DNA of 9,591 nt from JAUVXJ01 sp034430275 (GCA_034430275.1 DAOUEW010000111.1:1-9591), one strand, 5' to 3'. Positions 1 to 6,331 are shown, counted from the first letter of the stretch. Notes: a model not told the origin generated them from the sequence alone. Numbers and translations are program-made.

Positions 1-1697
1 ATGGTGTACACTCCCGAGGCCACGAAGTAGGTAGCGATGGAGAGCGCCTTCTCGCTCATCCACTCCGGAGCGAGGCCAACGCCGGGGATATCGGAGATGT
101 CGTCGCCCAGGCCGCCCTCAGTGGCCATCTCCGCCAGGACGGTCAAGATACGCCCATTGTCCACGCAGGAACCCATGTGCAAGACCGGCGGAATGCCCAC
201 CGTCTCGCAGATCTCTCGCAAGCCAGGACCAGCGTATGTCAAAGCCTCGCCAAGGAGCAGCCCGAGTTTGGCGTTGCATAGCGCGCCACATCCGGTCTGC
301 ACCACCAGTACGTCGTTCTTCAAGAACTCCTTCACTATGCGGCTATGGGCCTCGTCGTGAGTCACTCGGGGGTTGTTGCAGCCCACCACGCCAGCCACGC
401 CCCGCAAACGTCCAGACATGATGGCGTCGTTCAGGGGTCGCAGGGACCCACGGTAGTAGCCACCAAGAGCGTAGCGGATGTATTCGTGAGAGAAACCTGG
501 GACCAGGTCTTCTGTTGCGCTGGGGATGAAGATCGGGCCCCGGTTGGGGAAGTTGTCGATGGCGGACTTGACGATCTCTCTTGCGATCTGGGGAGCGCGG
601 TGCTCGTCGAATTCTATGTGGGTGGCACCAGTAATCATCACCTTGGGCGAGGTCGTGATTATTTCGGTGTGGAAGCCCTCTGCCACTGCCACCAACCCCT
701 GCATGATGCACTGGATATCCACCACCATGGCTTCCACAGCGCCGGTGAGTATGGCCAGTTCTTGGTCCAGGAAGTTCCCGGCGGAAGGCACACCCTGCCG
801 CATCAACGTCTCGTTGGCGGTACAGCACATGCCTGCCAGGGTGATGCCTTTCGCCCCCTTGGATTTTGCGTACTCGATCATCTTGGGGTCGGAAACCGCG
901 TCCACGATCATCTCGGAAAGAGTAGGTTCGTGGCCGTGTATGACTATATTGACTTCGTCTTCACTTAGCACGCCTAGACTTATCTCAGTGACCAGGGGGC
1001 TGGGGGTACCGAACAGGATATCGGAAACCTCCGTGGCCAGCATCGAACCTCCCCAACCATCGCCCAGAGCGGCACGCAAGCCTTGGTCGAGGATATGTTC
1101 TGCATCCTGGTCGTTGCCGATGTGCGTGCGATGCATGATTACCACTATTTCGCGATCGATGCCTCTCGGTGTGACGCCTGCTTTGTGCCAGACCTCCTGA
1201 CGCTTCTTGGGAGCCCGAGCGACGAGAGCGAGTTCCCCCGATTGCTGCCCGAACTGCGCCAAGACCTTCTCGGCCACATCTAGCGCTATGTCCTCTTTGG
1301 TGCGGCCCTCCACCTCAACTTTCAGGTCACGAGCGACCTCTCTGAGCTTAAACTCATCCCTGATCTGGTACCCTGGAGCTTCGCCAGTGGCTACACCGTG
1401 CAGGACGAACGCCAGATCGCGCCCATGATCCGAGTGGGCCGCAGCTCCGGCCGCGATGGAGCGCACCAGGTTTCTGGCCGCCACTGTCTCAAGGGTGGCC
1501 CCGCAGATGCCAACCTGCCCGTCTTTGGTGAGACGGCACGGCCCCATAGCACAGTTCTTGCAGCACATCCCCTTGGACCCGATGGGGCAGGGCTTCATCT
1601 CATCTACACGGTCGAAGGCCGTGGAAACGCCCATTTCCGCAGCTTTTTCCAACATAATCTTCGCTGCGGGACTAACGGTCTTATCGCTTTTTGCCAT
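1..1697 (-). CDS. cooS: Anaerobic carbon monoxide dehydrogenase catalytic subunit (Ni-Fe CODH), 3' end off the window
   Basis: This is the nickel-iron CO dehydrogenase that interconverts CO and CO2 with low-potential electrons; in the Wood-Ljungdahl pathway it supplies the carbonyl of acetyl-CoA. About 565 N-terminal residues are visible. The gene runs off the left edge, so about 70 C-terminal residues are probably missing against a usual 630-640. The start at 1697 follows a GAGGAG ribosome site. C37 and C45 fit the intersubunit D-cluster, and C46, C49, C54 and C65 the B-cluster. C-cluster ligands are all present: the HGH motif at 254-256, the CCTANE cysteines 291/292, C330 (DIQC), C440 (VGCNN), C470 (QTGCGA) and C511 (MGSC). 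It lies 80 bases downstream of a small HMA-like gene on the same strand, probably in one operon. Odd points: the last B-cluster spacing is C-x10-C, and the histidine channel region reads AHSDHGRD. It could be a monofunctional CooS or the CODH subunit of a CODH/ACS complex; acsB is not in view. Confidence 0.96.
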   Translation of the reverse strand, partial: MAKSDKTVSPAAKIMLEKAAEMGVSTAFDRVDEMKPCPIGSKGMCCKNCAMGPCRLTKDGQVGICGATLETVAARNLVRSIAAGAAAHSDHGRDLAFVLHGVATGEAPGYQIRDEFKLREVARDLKVEVEGRTKEDIALDVAEKVLAQFGQQSGELALVARAPKKRQEVWHKAGVTPRGIDREIVVIMHRTHIGNDQDAEHILDQGLRAALGDGWGGSMLATEVSDILFGTPSPLVTEISLGVLSEDEVNIVIHGHEPTLSEMIVDAVSDPKMIEYAKSKGAKGITLAGMCCTANETLMRQGVPSAGNFLDQELAILTGAVEAMVVDIQCIMQGLVAVAEGFHTEIITTSPKVMITGATHIEFDEHRAPQIAREIVKSAIDNFPNRGPIFIPSATEDLVPGFSHEYIRYALGGYYRGSLRPLNDAIMSGRLRGVAGVVGCNNPRVTHDEAHSRIVKEFLKNDVLVVQTGCGALCNAKLGLLLGEALTYAGPGLREICETVGIPPVLHMGSCVDNGRILTVLAEMATEGGLGDDISDIPGVGLAPEWMSEKALSIATYFVASGVYT

Positions 1698-1777
1698 TTG
1701 GCTCTCCTCTCAGTGAATCTCCTCTCGTACGTGGTCTCTGAACGGTCGGGCGAAGCATGGATTCGTGTCTTTCGACT

Positions 1778-2110
1778 CTAGTACATTCGGAAGTCGCCGG
1801 ACATCTCGACATCCGCCGGATTGGTCTTGATAGAGCGGGGGCCGCACCCATACCAGGCTGGGTCACCCAGGTGGGACGGCTCTTCCTCGATCAGCTGTCG
1901 CTCCACTACGGGGTAGCCCGACTTCTCCAGAGCCTCGGTCAAAGCCTTCTTCGTCAGTTCCTTAGTGTGCTTGATGACTACTTCCTTGAACGCGGCGCTG
2001 GCTTGAACGTCCTGAACGCCCGGCAAGGCGCCAAGAGCGTCTCGCACTGCCGTAACGTGGTGATCGGCGTACATCAAGGGCACTGACAAGGTTGACACTG
2101 CCACTTTCAT
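1778..2110 (-). CDS. Small heavy-metal-associated (HMA)-like protein lacking the CxxC metal site
   Basis: This is a 110-residue protein. Residues 1-70 fit the beta-alpha-beta-beta-alpha-beta pattern of HMA domains (copper chaperones, MerP). Position by position, the loop and first helix LMYADHHVTAVRDAL (12-26) align with the classical GMTCxxC loop and its helix, but the two cysteines are A15 and H18. D16, H17 and H18 could still bind a metal. A 40-residue tail contains the only cysteine, C89, in WYGCGP. The start follows an excellent AGGAGGTG site at 2112-2119. It is the first gene after a plausible promoter and lies 80 bases upstream of cooS on the same strand. That position suggests, but does not prove, a role in nickel handling, maturation or regulation of CO dehydrogenase. 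It resembles none of the known accessory proteins CooC, CooJ or CooT that I can recall. The gene is real with high confidence; its function is unknown. Confidence 0.85.
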   Translation of the reverse strand: MKVAVSTLSVPLMYADHHVTAVRDALGALPGVQDVQASAAFKEVVIKHTKELTKKALTEALEKSGYPVVERQLIEEEPSHLGDPAWYGCGPRSIKTNPADVEMSGDFRMY

Positions 2111-2149
2111 TCACCTCCTGTAAAGTTGACTACTCGGCTCCTATTTGTA

Positions 2150-2178
2150 ATAGTAGCAGAAGCTGCTCAACTGTGCAA
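2150..2178 (-). promoter_or_regulatory. Putative sigma-70 promoter for the HMA-like gene and cooS
   Basis: Read on the minus strand, TTGCAC (2178-2173) and TACTAT (2155-2150) are separated by 17 bases. Transcription would start near 2143, giving a leader of about 33 bases before the start codon at 2110. Both hexamers are only partial matches, so the call rests on spacing and position. Confidence 0.4.
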
Positions 2179-2209
2179 CGGGATACCTGACCCCCAAGCA
2201 CGAGCATCG

Positions 2210-2239
2210 GGGCGAACCGGCCTGGGACGGTCCGCCCCT
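2210..2239. repeat. Inverted repeat (11-bp stem, 8-base loop) between fhs and the HMA-like gene
   Basis: GGGGCGAACCG (2210-2220) faces CGGTCCGCCCC (2229-2239). They pair over 11 bases with one mismatch that becomes a G-U wobble in the minus-strand RNA. It lies between the fhs stop and the next promoter, so it may be part of the fhs 3' end. No T-tract follows on either strand, so it is not a classical intrinsic terminator. Confidence 0.6.
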
Positions 2240-2269
2240 GAAGTGGTCGGTATCAATCGTGTACGGTAA

Positions 2270-2297
2270 CGCCATCATGCTCTGACACGATGGCGTG
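2270..2297 (-). terminator. Hairpin just after the fhs stop codon, possible terminator or 3' stabiliser
   Basis: ACGCCATC (2270-2277) and GATGGCGT (2290-2297) form a perfect 8-bp stem with a 12-base loop. It begins 6 bases beyond the fhs stop codon on the minus strand. The position is right for an RNA 3'-end structure, but no U-run follows, so a terminator call is tentative. With the hairpin at 2210-2239 it forms a tandem pair. Confidence 0.4.
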
Positions 2298-2303
2298 GCC
2301 TGC

Positions 2304-4052
2304 CTAGAAGAGACCGACGGTCCTGCCCGCCTCGTCGATGTCCACGTCAAAGAAGACAGGGCGGGACGGAAGGCCGGGCATCGTGCGCATCTCCCCGAGG
2401 AGCGGGTAGAGGAAGCCCGCGCCTACCGACGCTCTGATGTCACTGATGGGGAGGATGTAATCCTTGGGCACACCCTTCCACGCCGGGTCATGCGAGAGCG
2501 AGAGGTGAGTCTTGGCCATGTTCAGCGGTAGTTTGTCGTAGCCAAGCCTGGTGTAGAGCCTGACCTTCGCCTCTGCTTCAGAGGTGTAGTCTACGCCACT
2601 TGCTCCGTACACCTTGGTGGCGATGATCTCTATCTTGTCCTTGATGGGGATATCCAGGGGATAGAGGAACTTGAAATCGCTGGGCTTCTCGCAGGCCTTG
2701 ACCACTGCTTCCGCCAGGGCCGCACCACCTTCGCCACCCTTGGCCCAGACGTTGCTCTCCACAGAGTCATCCGCTCCTGCGTCGAGGGCTGCCTTCCTCA
2801 CCAACTCCACCTCGGCATCGGTATCCGCTGTGAAGCGATTGACGGCCACAACCACCGGGACACCGTACTGTCTGGCGATTCTGATGTTAGCCTTCAGGTT
2901 GTCCAGACCCTTCTCCAGCAGTTCGAGATTCTCTTGCTGGTACGCGGCATCGAGGGGCTTCCCTGCCACTACCTTCGGTCCGCCCCCGTGCATCTTGAGC
3001 GCCCTGATGGTGGCCGCCATAACCACGCAGTTGGGTATCAGACCGCTATATCGGCACTTGACGTCGAAGAACTTCTCCATCCCGCAGTCGGCGCCAAAGC
3101 CAGACTCAGTGACCAAGTAGCCATCTGAGACCATCTTGAGGCCGATCTTGTCGGCGATGATGGAGGAGTTGCCATGGGCGATGTTGGCGAACGGCCCAGC
3201 GTGCACGATGGCAGGGCTGTTCTCCAGAGTCTGCATCAGGTTGGGCATGAGGGCTTCCTTCATGAGCACCGTCATCGCACCAGCCACACCCAAGTCCTCG
3301 GCAGTCACAGGGTTTCTCTTCTTGTCTGTGCCGATGACAATCCTGCCCAGGCGTTTTCGGAGGTCTTGCAAGTCGGTGGTCAGGGCCAAGATAGCCATGA
3401 CCTCTGAGGCGACGGTGATGTCGAAGCCCGACTCGCGGGGACGACCATCCCACTTGGTTCCCAGGCCCACGATCACGTTTCGCAGCGCGCGATCGTTGAC
3501 ATCCACGACCCGGTTCCAGGTGATGGTGTAGGGGTCGATGTCCAGCCTCTTGAGGCCCATGTTCGTGAGTTGCTCGTCGCTCAGCCTGTCCTCGTGCATA
3601 ATGCGGGCATCTATGGCCGCGGCCAGGAGGTTGTGGGCTGCACCCACCGCATGTATGTCGCCCGTCAGATGGAGGTTGAAGTCCTCCATAGGCACGATCT
3701 GTGAGTACCCGCCGCCGGCCGCCCCGCCCTTGATGCCGAACGTGGGGCCTTGAGAGGGCTGCCGGATGACGGTGAGCACCTTCTTCTTGATGTAGTTCAG
3801 GCCCTGGCTCAGTCCGATGGTGGTCACGGTCTTTCCTTCACCCAGGGGTGTCGGAGTGATGGCTGTGACATCAATGTACTTGCCGTTGGGCTTGCCCTTG
3901 AACCTTTCCAGGACGTCCAGATGAATCTTGGCTTTGTACTTGCCGAAGAGATCCAGATCGTCCTCGGTGAGGCCCAGAATGCCGGCGATCTCCAGTATGG
4001 GCTTGAGCTTCGCCGCTTGGGCAATATCGAGATCCGAGGGTACTGCTGCCAT
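2304..4052 (-). CDS. fhs: Formate-tetrahydrofolate ligase (10-formyl-THF synthetase)
   Basis: The enzyme joins formate to tetrahydrofolate using ATP, giving 10-formyl-THF, the first folate step of the methyl branch of the Wood-Ljungdahl pathway; it is cytosolic and usually a homotetramer. The protein has 582 residues, slightly above the usual 555-560. The P-loop TPLGEGKT lies at 68-75. The family block around 97-133 reads RQPSQGPTFGIKGG, then AAGGGYSQ and NLHLTGD. NRFTADTDAE (about 406-415) and the near-C-terminal GAGFLYPLLGEMRTMPGLP also match the family. The start at 4052 has a perfect AGGAGGT 6 bases upstream. Q98 and Q101 stand where the Moorella enzyme has Glu and Leu (REPSLGP). The gene has its own consensus promoter and a leader of about 185 bases. 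With cooS close downstream on the same strand, the context is acetogenic or CO2-fixing one-carbon metabolism. Confidence 0.97.
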   Translation of the reverse strand: MAAVPSDLDIAQAAKLKPILEIAGILGLTEDDLDLFGKYKAKIHLDVLERFKGKPNGKYIDVTAITPTPLGEGKTVTTIGLSQGLNYIKKKVLTVIRQPSQGPTFGIKGGAAGGGYSQIVPMEDFNLHLTGDIHAVGAAHNLLAAAIDARIMHEDRLSDEQLTNMGLKRLDIDPYTITWNRVVDVNDRALRNVIVGLGTKWDGRPRESGFDITVASEVMAILALTTDLQDLRKRLGRIVIGTDKKRNPVTAEDLGVAGAMTVLMKEALMPNLMQTLENSPAIVHAGPFANIAHGNSSIIADKIGLKMVSDGYLVTESGFGADCGMEKFFDVKCRYSGLIPNCVVMAATIRALKMHGGGPKVVAGKPLDAAYQQENLELLEKGLDNLKANIRIARQYGVPVVVAVNRFTADTDAEVELVRKAALDAGADDSVESNVWAKGGEGGAALAEAVVKACEKPSDFKFLYPLDIPIKDKIEIIATKVYGASGVDYTSEAEAKVRLYTRLGYDKLPLNMAKTHLSLSHDPAWKGVPKDYILPISDIRASVGAGFLYPLLGEMRTMPGLPSRPVFFDVDIDEAGRTVGLF

Positions 4053-4240
4053 TGTCTACCTCCTTCTTTGTTTGGTCTTTGTGCTACCTGCACACACAAA
4101 CCGAGGCAGCGATCATCTCTGGCCCTGCCTCGATTATGTTACCCAGCCCGCGCGCTCTTGGTCTCCGCGTGCATGAAAGACTGTGTGGATGCTTGGTGTC
4201 CCAGACAGCGTCACTTCATGATCTCCGTCCTCTACTTAAT
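4053..4240 (-). promoter_or_regulatory. Long 5' leader of fhs with an internal hairpin
   Basis: The predicted transcription start near 4239 leaves about 185 untranslated bases before fhs. Within it, CGAGGCAG and CTGCCTCG (4125-4132 and 4102-4109 in plus coordinates) form a perfect 8-bp stem with a 15-base loop. A G/U-rich run follows on the RNA, which gives some resemblance to an attenuator. I do not recognise a known riboswitch class here; the consensus THF riboswitch features are not apparent to me. No convincing small gene is present. Confidence 0.4.
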
Positions 4241-4245
4241 TGCTG

Positions 4246-4274
4246 ATTATAGTGCGGTTTGGAGCACTTGTCAA
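4246..4274 (-). promoter_or_regulatory. Consensus sigma-70 promoter for fhs
   Basis: On the minus strand, TTGACA (4274-4269) and TATAAT (4251-4246) are both perfect consensus hexamers separated by exactly 17 bases. It points at fhs, and transcription should start near 4239. The -35 box sits inside a palindrome, ACTTGTCAAGT (4266-4276), flanked by GGAGC (4261-4265) and GCTCC (4284-4288); a repressor could bind there to restrain an otherwise very strong promoter. Confidence 0.8.
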
Positions 4275-4463
4275 GTAGAAAACGCTCCAAGCTGCAAGAA
4301 GAGCATGAGGGATGCTGGAGCGGGGATTCCCAGAGAGTCCCATCTCGACCTCGAGAAGCGATCGAGTGGCACCGCACGTCTCCATCAAGCCACCGGGGGT
4401 ATGGTAGGGTCGCGCTGCCAGCGGGCTATCCTCCATCGTGGAAGTCCCTTCTGTGGCGGTTTC
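4275..4463. other. Intergenic stretch between the nuclease gene and the fhs promoter, no gene seen
   Basis: Only short palindromes such as CGCTGCCAGCG (4413-4423) are present. A small minus-strand reading frame (4236-4436) has no ribosome site, has unremarkable composition and overlaps the fhs promoter, so I do not call it. I see no clear terminator for the upstream nuclease gene, so some read-through into fhs is possible. Confidence 0.5.
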
Positions 4464-5240
4464 TCATTCCTCCGGATCGTACCCGGGAGGGAGCACCCCT
4501 CCCTGGCACTCGATGGCTTCCCGAACCCTGGCCACGCACGCGGCGGGCGAGCGAGCCAGATTCCGAGTGTCCAGGCGAAGGACGGTCCAGCCCTGAGCTG
4601 CCAGATCATACTCATCTATCCGTCCCTCCTCACGCACGACACGAACGTTCTGCACCAACTGCTCGCCCTCCAAACAGATGGCGATCTTGCCCTGCCTGCA
4701 CAGTATGGCGAAGTCTACCGTGTACCCTTCTTCGTCTTCTCTGAGAGGGTAGCGGCGTTCGGCGCTGATGCCGTTGTCCTTGAAGGCCTGCCACAGTCGC
4801 TCTTCGTCCGGCCTGCCGCACCACAGGTCATTGATCTCCTGTGCCTGGAGCAGGCGTTCCAGAGTGGTGGGGATGAATGTGATGCGCCGCAAACGGTGGC
4901 TTGGAATCGGTCGCGGCAGGCGGCGCAGCGCTCCGATCTCGATCTTGTAGTAGAGAGCGTCTGCCCGGGGATGGTCCGGCTCGCTGGGCAGTAGACTCCG
5001 CCTGGTGATCACGCGGTAGCGTCTGACGGGTGCATAGTAGTTGACCACCCAGCGCTCGTCGGAGAAGGCCTTGGTGTGATAGAAGGCCAGGTAGTCCGCG
5101 CCCACACGCGCTGGTGCCCGCTGATAGGGTATGCGGTACCAGCCCTGGTCGCGCGCGATGTGGAAATCTCGCTCGTTGTTCATCACCGCAACCAGCACGC
5201 GACTGGAGTGGGCAGGGCGATCTTCCCTGGGCTTGTTCAT
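4464..5240 (-). CDS. DUF559/PD-(D/E)xK-like nuclease with unrecognised, possibly PUA-like N-terminal domain
   Basis: The protein has 258 residues. The C-terminal half (about 140-245) follows the pattern of DUF559/Vsr-fold endonuclease-like proteins: an acidic helix with E147, then YTVDFAI with D176, then KIAICLEGE (185-193), then DLAAQGWTVLRLDTRNL (212-228). In the usual family the third block reads IExDG; here it is ICLEG, so the expected catalytic Glu is C189 and the Asp is E191, and activity is uncertain. Residues 14-135 are a separate domain with many beta-strand-like segments (WYRIP, ADYLAFYH, RWVVNYYAPV, YYKIEI). I do not recognise it firmly; a PUA/EVE/ASCH-like fold is a guess. The start at 5240 is set by GGAG 7 bases upstream and lies 4 bases after the uvsE stop, so the pair is probably translationally coupled. 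Upstream in-frame ATGs would overlap uvsE by about 200 bases and were rejected. A role in DNA repair or DNA surveillance is inferred from the neighbour. Confidence 0.85.
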   Translation of the reverse strand: MNKPREDRPAHSSRVLVAVMNNERDFHIARDQGWYRIPYQRAPARVGADYLAFYHTKAFSDERWVVNYYAPVRRYRVITRRSLLPSEPDHPRADALYYKIEIGALRRLPRPIPSHRLRRITFIPTTLERLLQAQEINDLWCGRPDEERLWQAFKDNGISAERRYPLREDEEGYTVDFAILCRQGKIAICLEGEQLVQNVRVVREEGRIDEYDLAAQGWTVLRLDTRNLARSPAACVARVREAIECQGGVLPPGYDPEE

Positions 5241-5244
5241 ATCG

Positions 5245-6204
5245 CTACTCCGCAAGTTCGTGGGGAGCAAAGCGAGCAAGCTGCTCGCGAAGATGGAGCA
5301 GGGCCAGGTCTTTGGCCTTGACCTCCAACATGACATCGAAGTCGCGAAGAGAGTAGCTCCTGGCCTCCTGGACGAAATCGGAAAACTGGAAAGGGTCCAC
5401 GAAGTCAGCGTGCTGGTGGGGGCGAGGCGCGCGAAGTAGGTGGTCGACACCCTCGCCGCTGGAGCTCTTGCGCTCTATGAGGCGCATAGCCGTGCGCGGC
5501 GAACTGAAGTGGACCTTGGGTGTGACGTCAGGCGGCCAGCTTTGGAGGCACGTCTCCAGGGCTTCCCTGAGTCCCATACCCTGTGGGTTGTGATTCAGGT
5601 GGTGGAGGTGGTCGAAGACCAAGGGCAGGCCGGTCTGCCGGTTGATCCACGAGATGTCGGCCACCGAGAACCGCTTGTCATCGTTCTCCAGGGCCAATCG
5701 TCGTCGGACCGGAGCGGGAAGGCTTTCGTACCGCTCCACGAACCGCGCCAGGGCCCTGTCCTTGTCCCCATAGGCCCCTCCTACGTGGGTCACCACCACC
5801 GCCTCTGGACCGAGGTCCATACGATCGAGGATACTGGCATGCGCCTCGGCCTGTCGCGTGGACTGTGCGGCGATCCTCTCGTCCTCGGCGTTTAAGATGC
5901 TGACCAGCGGGAGGTGGAAGGAGAGGCGTAGGCGGAGGTCGTTCGCCATCTTGCCCACCACGGCCAACTCCTCCCAGCACTCCTCGATCTGGTCATGGAA
6001 CTGGGGCATATCGGGATGGGTCACGTAAGGGGCCAGGTCGGAAGCCAAGCGATACATGCGGATATCCTGCCTGTTGAGATAGACGAAGACGTCACGCAGG
6101 TAGGCCAGGCTGACGCTGAGATGCGGTTGGTTCTGCCAGCGCCTGCTGTCGTGGGACTTGAGTCCTGGTTGCCCCAGGACCTTGACGGGGAATCCAAGTA
6201 GCAT
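5245..6204 (-). CDS. uvsE: UV DNA damage endonuclease UvsE/UVDE
   Basis: UvsE nicks DNA immediately 5' of UV photoproducts and some other lesions, starting an excision repair route separate from UvrABC. The 319-residue protein is a TIM barrel related to endonuclease IV. The metal-site residues of the Thermus structure can be placed: H63 (THPD), H97 (SFH), H140 (THVGG), E173 (LENDD), D198 and H201 (FDHLHH), K230 and H232 (KVHFSS), E294 (MLEVK). The N-terminus MLLGFPVKVL, followed by GLKSHDSRRW, is typical of the actinobacterial/Chloroflexota branch and supports the start at 6204, although the ribosome site is weak. About 20 extra residues lie between H232 and E294 compared with Thermus. After H97 the sequence reads LPLV, so the Gln-Tyr pair that probes the lesion in Thermus UVDE appears absent. 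It is first in a two-gene unit with the nuclease gene. Confidence 0.93.
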   Translation of the reverse strand: MLLGFPVKVLGQPGLKSHDSRRWQNQPHLSVSLAYLRDVFVYLNRQDIRMYRLASDLAPYVTHPDMPQFHDQIEECWEELAVVGKMANDLRLRLSFHLPLVSILNAEDERIAAQSTRQAEAHASILDRMDLGPEAVVVTHVGGAYGDKDRALARFVERYESLPAPVRRRLALENDDKRFSVADISWINRQTGLPLVFDHLHHLNHNPQGMGLREALETCLQSWPPDVTPKVHFSSPRTAMRLIERKSSSGEGVDHLLRAPRPHQHADFVDPFQFSDFVQEARSYSLRDFDVMLEVKAKDLALLHLREQLARFAPHELAE

Positions 6205-6254
6205 GAGTACGTCTCTGCTGCGGCCTGTTCTGTCGCCCTCAGGATGCCAAGGCT

Positions 6255-6283
6255 ATTGTAGCTGAGGGTGAAGTGAGAGACAA
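6255..6283 (-). promoter_or_regulatory. Putative sigma-70 promoter for uvsE and the nuclease gene
   Basis: On the minus strand, TTGTCT (6283-6278) and TACAAT (6260-6255) are 17 bases apart. Transcription would begin near 6248, about 44 bases before the uvsE start. The -10 box matches 5 of 6 consensus bases and the -35 box 4 of 6. Its -35 lies only 19 bases from that of the divergent ATPase promoter. Confidence 0.6.
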
Positions 6284-6302
6284 GATCATGGCTCAGATAG
6301 GG

Positions 6303-6331
6303 TTGCCAGGAACCTCAAAAGGTTGTATAAT
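6303..6331 (+). promoter_or_regulatory. Near-consensus sigma-70 promoter for the AAA+ ATPase gene
   Basis: TTGCCA (6303-6308) and a perfect TATAAT (6326-6331) are separated by 17 bases. Transcription should start near 6338. This leaves a leader of about 205 bases before the ATPase start at 6545. I see no convincing gene in the leader. It contains a 14-base palindrome immediately before the ribosome site. Confidence 0.75.

Noticed and set aside
343..968. Overlapping frames on both strands (343-828 minus, 345-968 plus, 526-1200 plus)
   Set aside because: The true frame is CO dehydrogenase, whose cluster ligands are all found in order on the minus strand in a different frame.
4236..4436. Minus-strand frame of 66 codons between the nuclease gene and fhs
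   Set aside because: No ribosome site, no recognisable domain, and it covers the consensus fhs promoter.
3750..4994. Plus-strand open frame of 414 codons
   Set aside because: It runs antisense through the start of fhs, the intergenic region and half of the nuclease gene, has no family resemblance, and its start lacks a ribosome site. It is a shadow in GC-rich DNA.
5241..5450. N-terminal extension of the nuclease starting at 5450
   Set aside because: It would overlap uvsE by about 200 bases, and the extra residues are low-complexity Ser/Arg-rich shadow sequence; the start at 5240 has a GGAG site.
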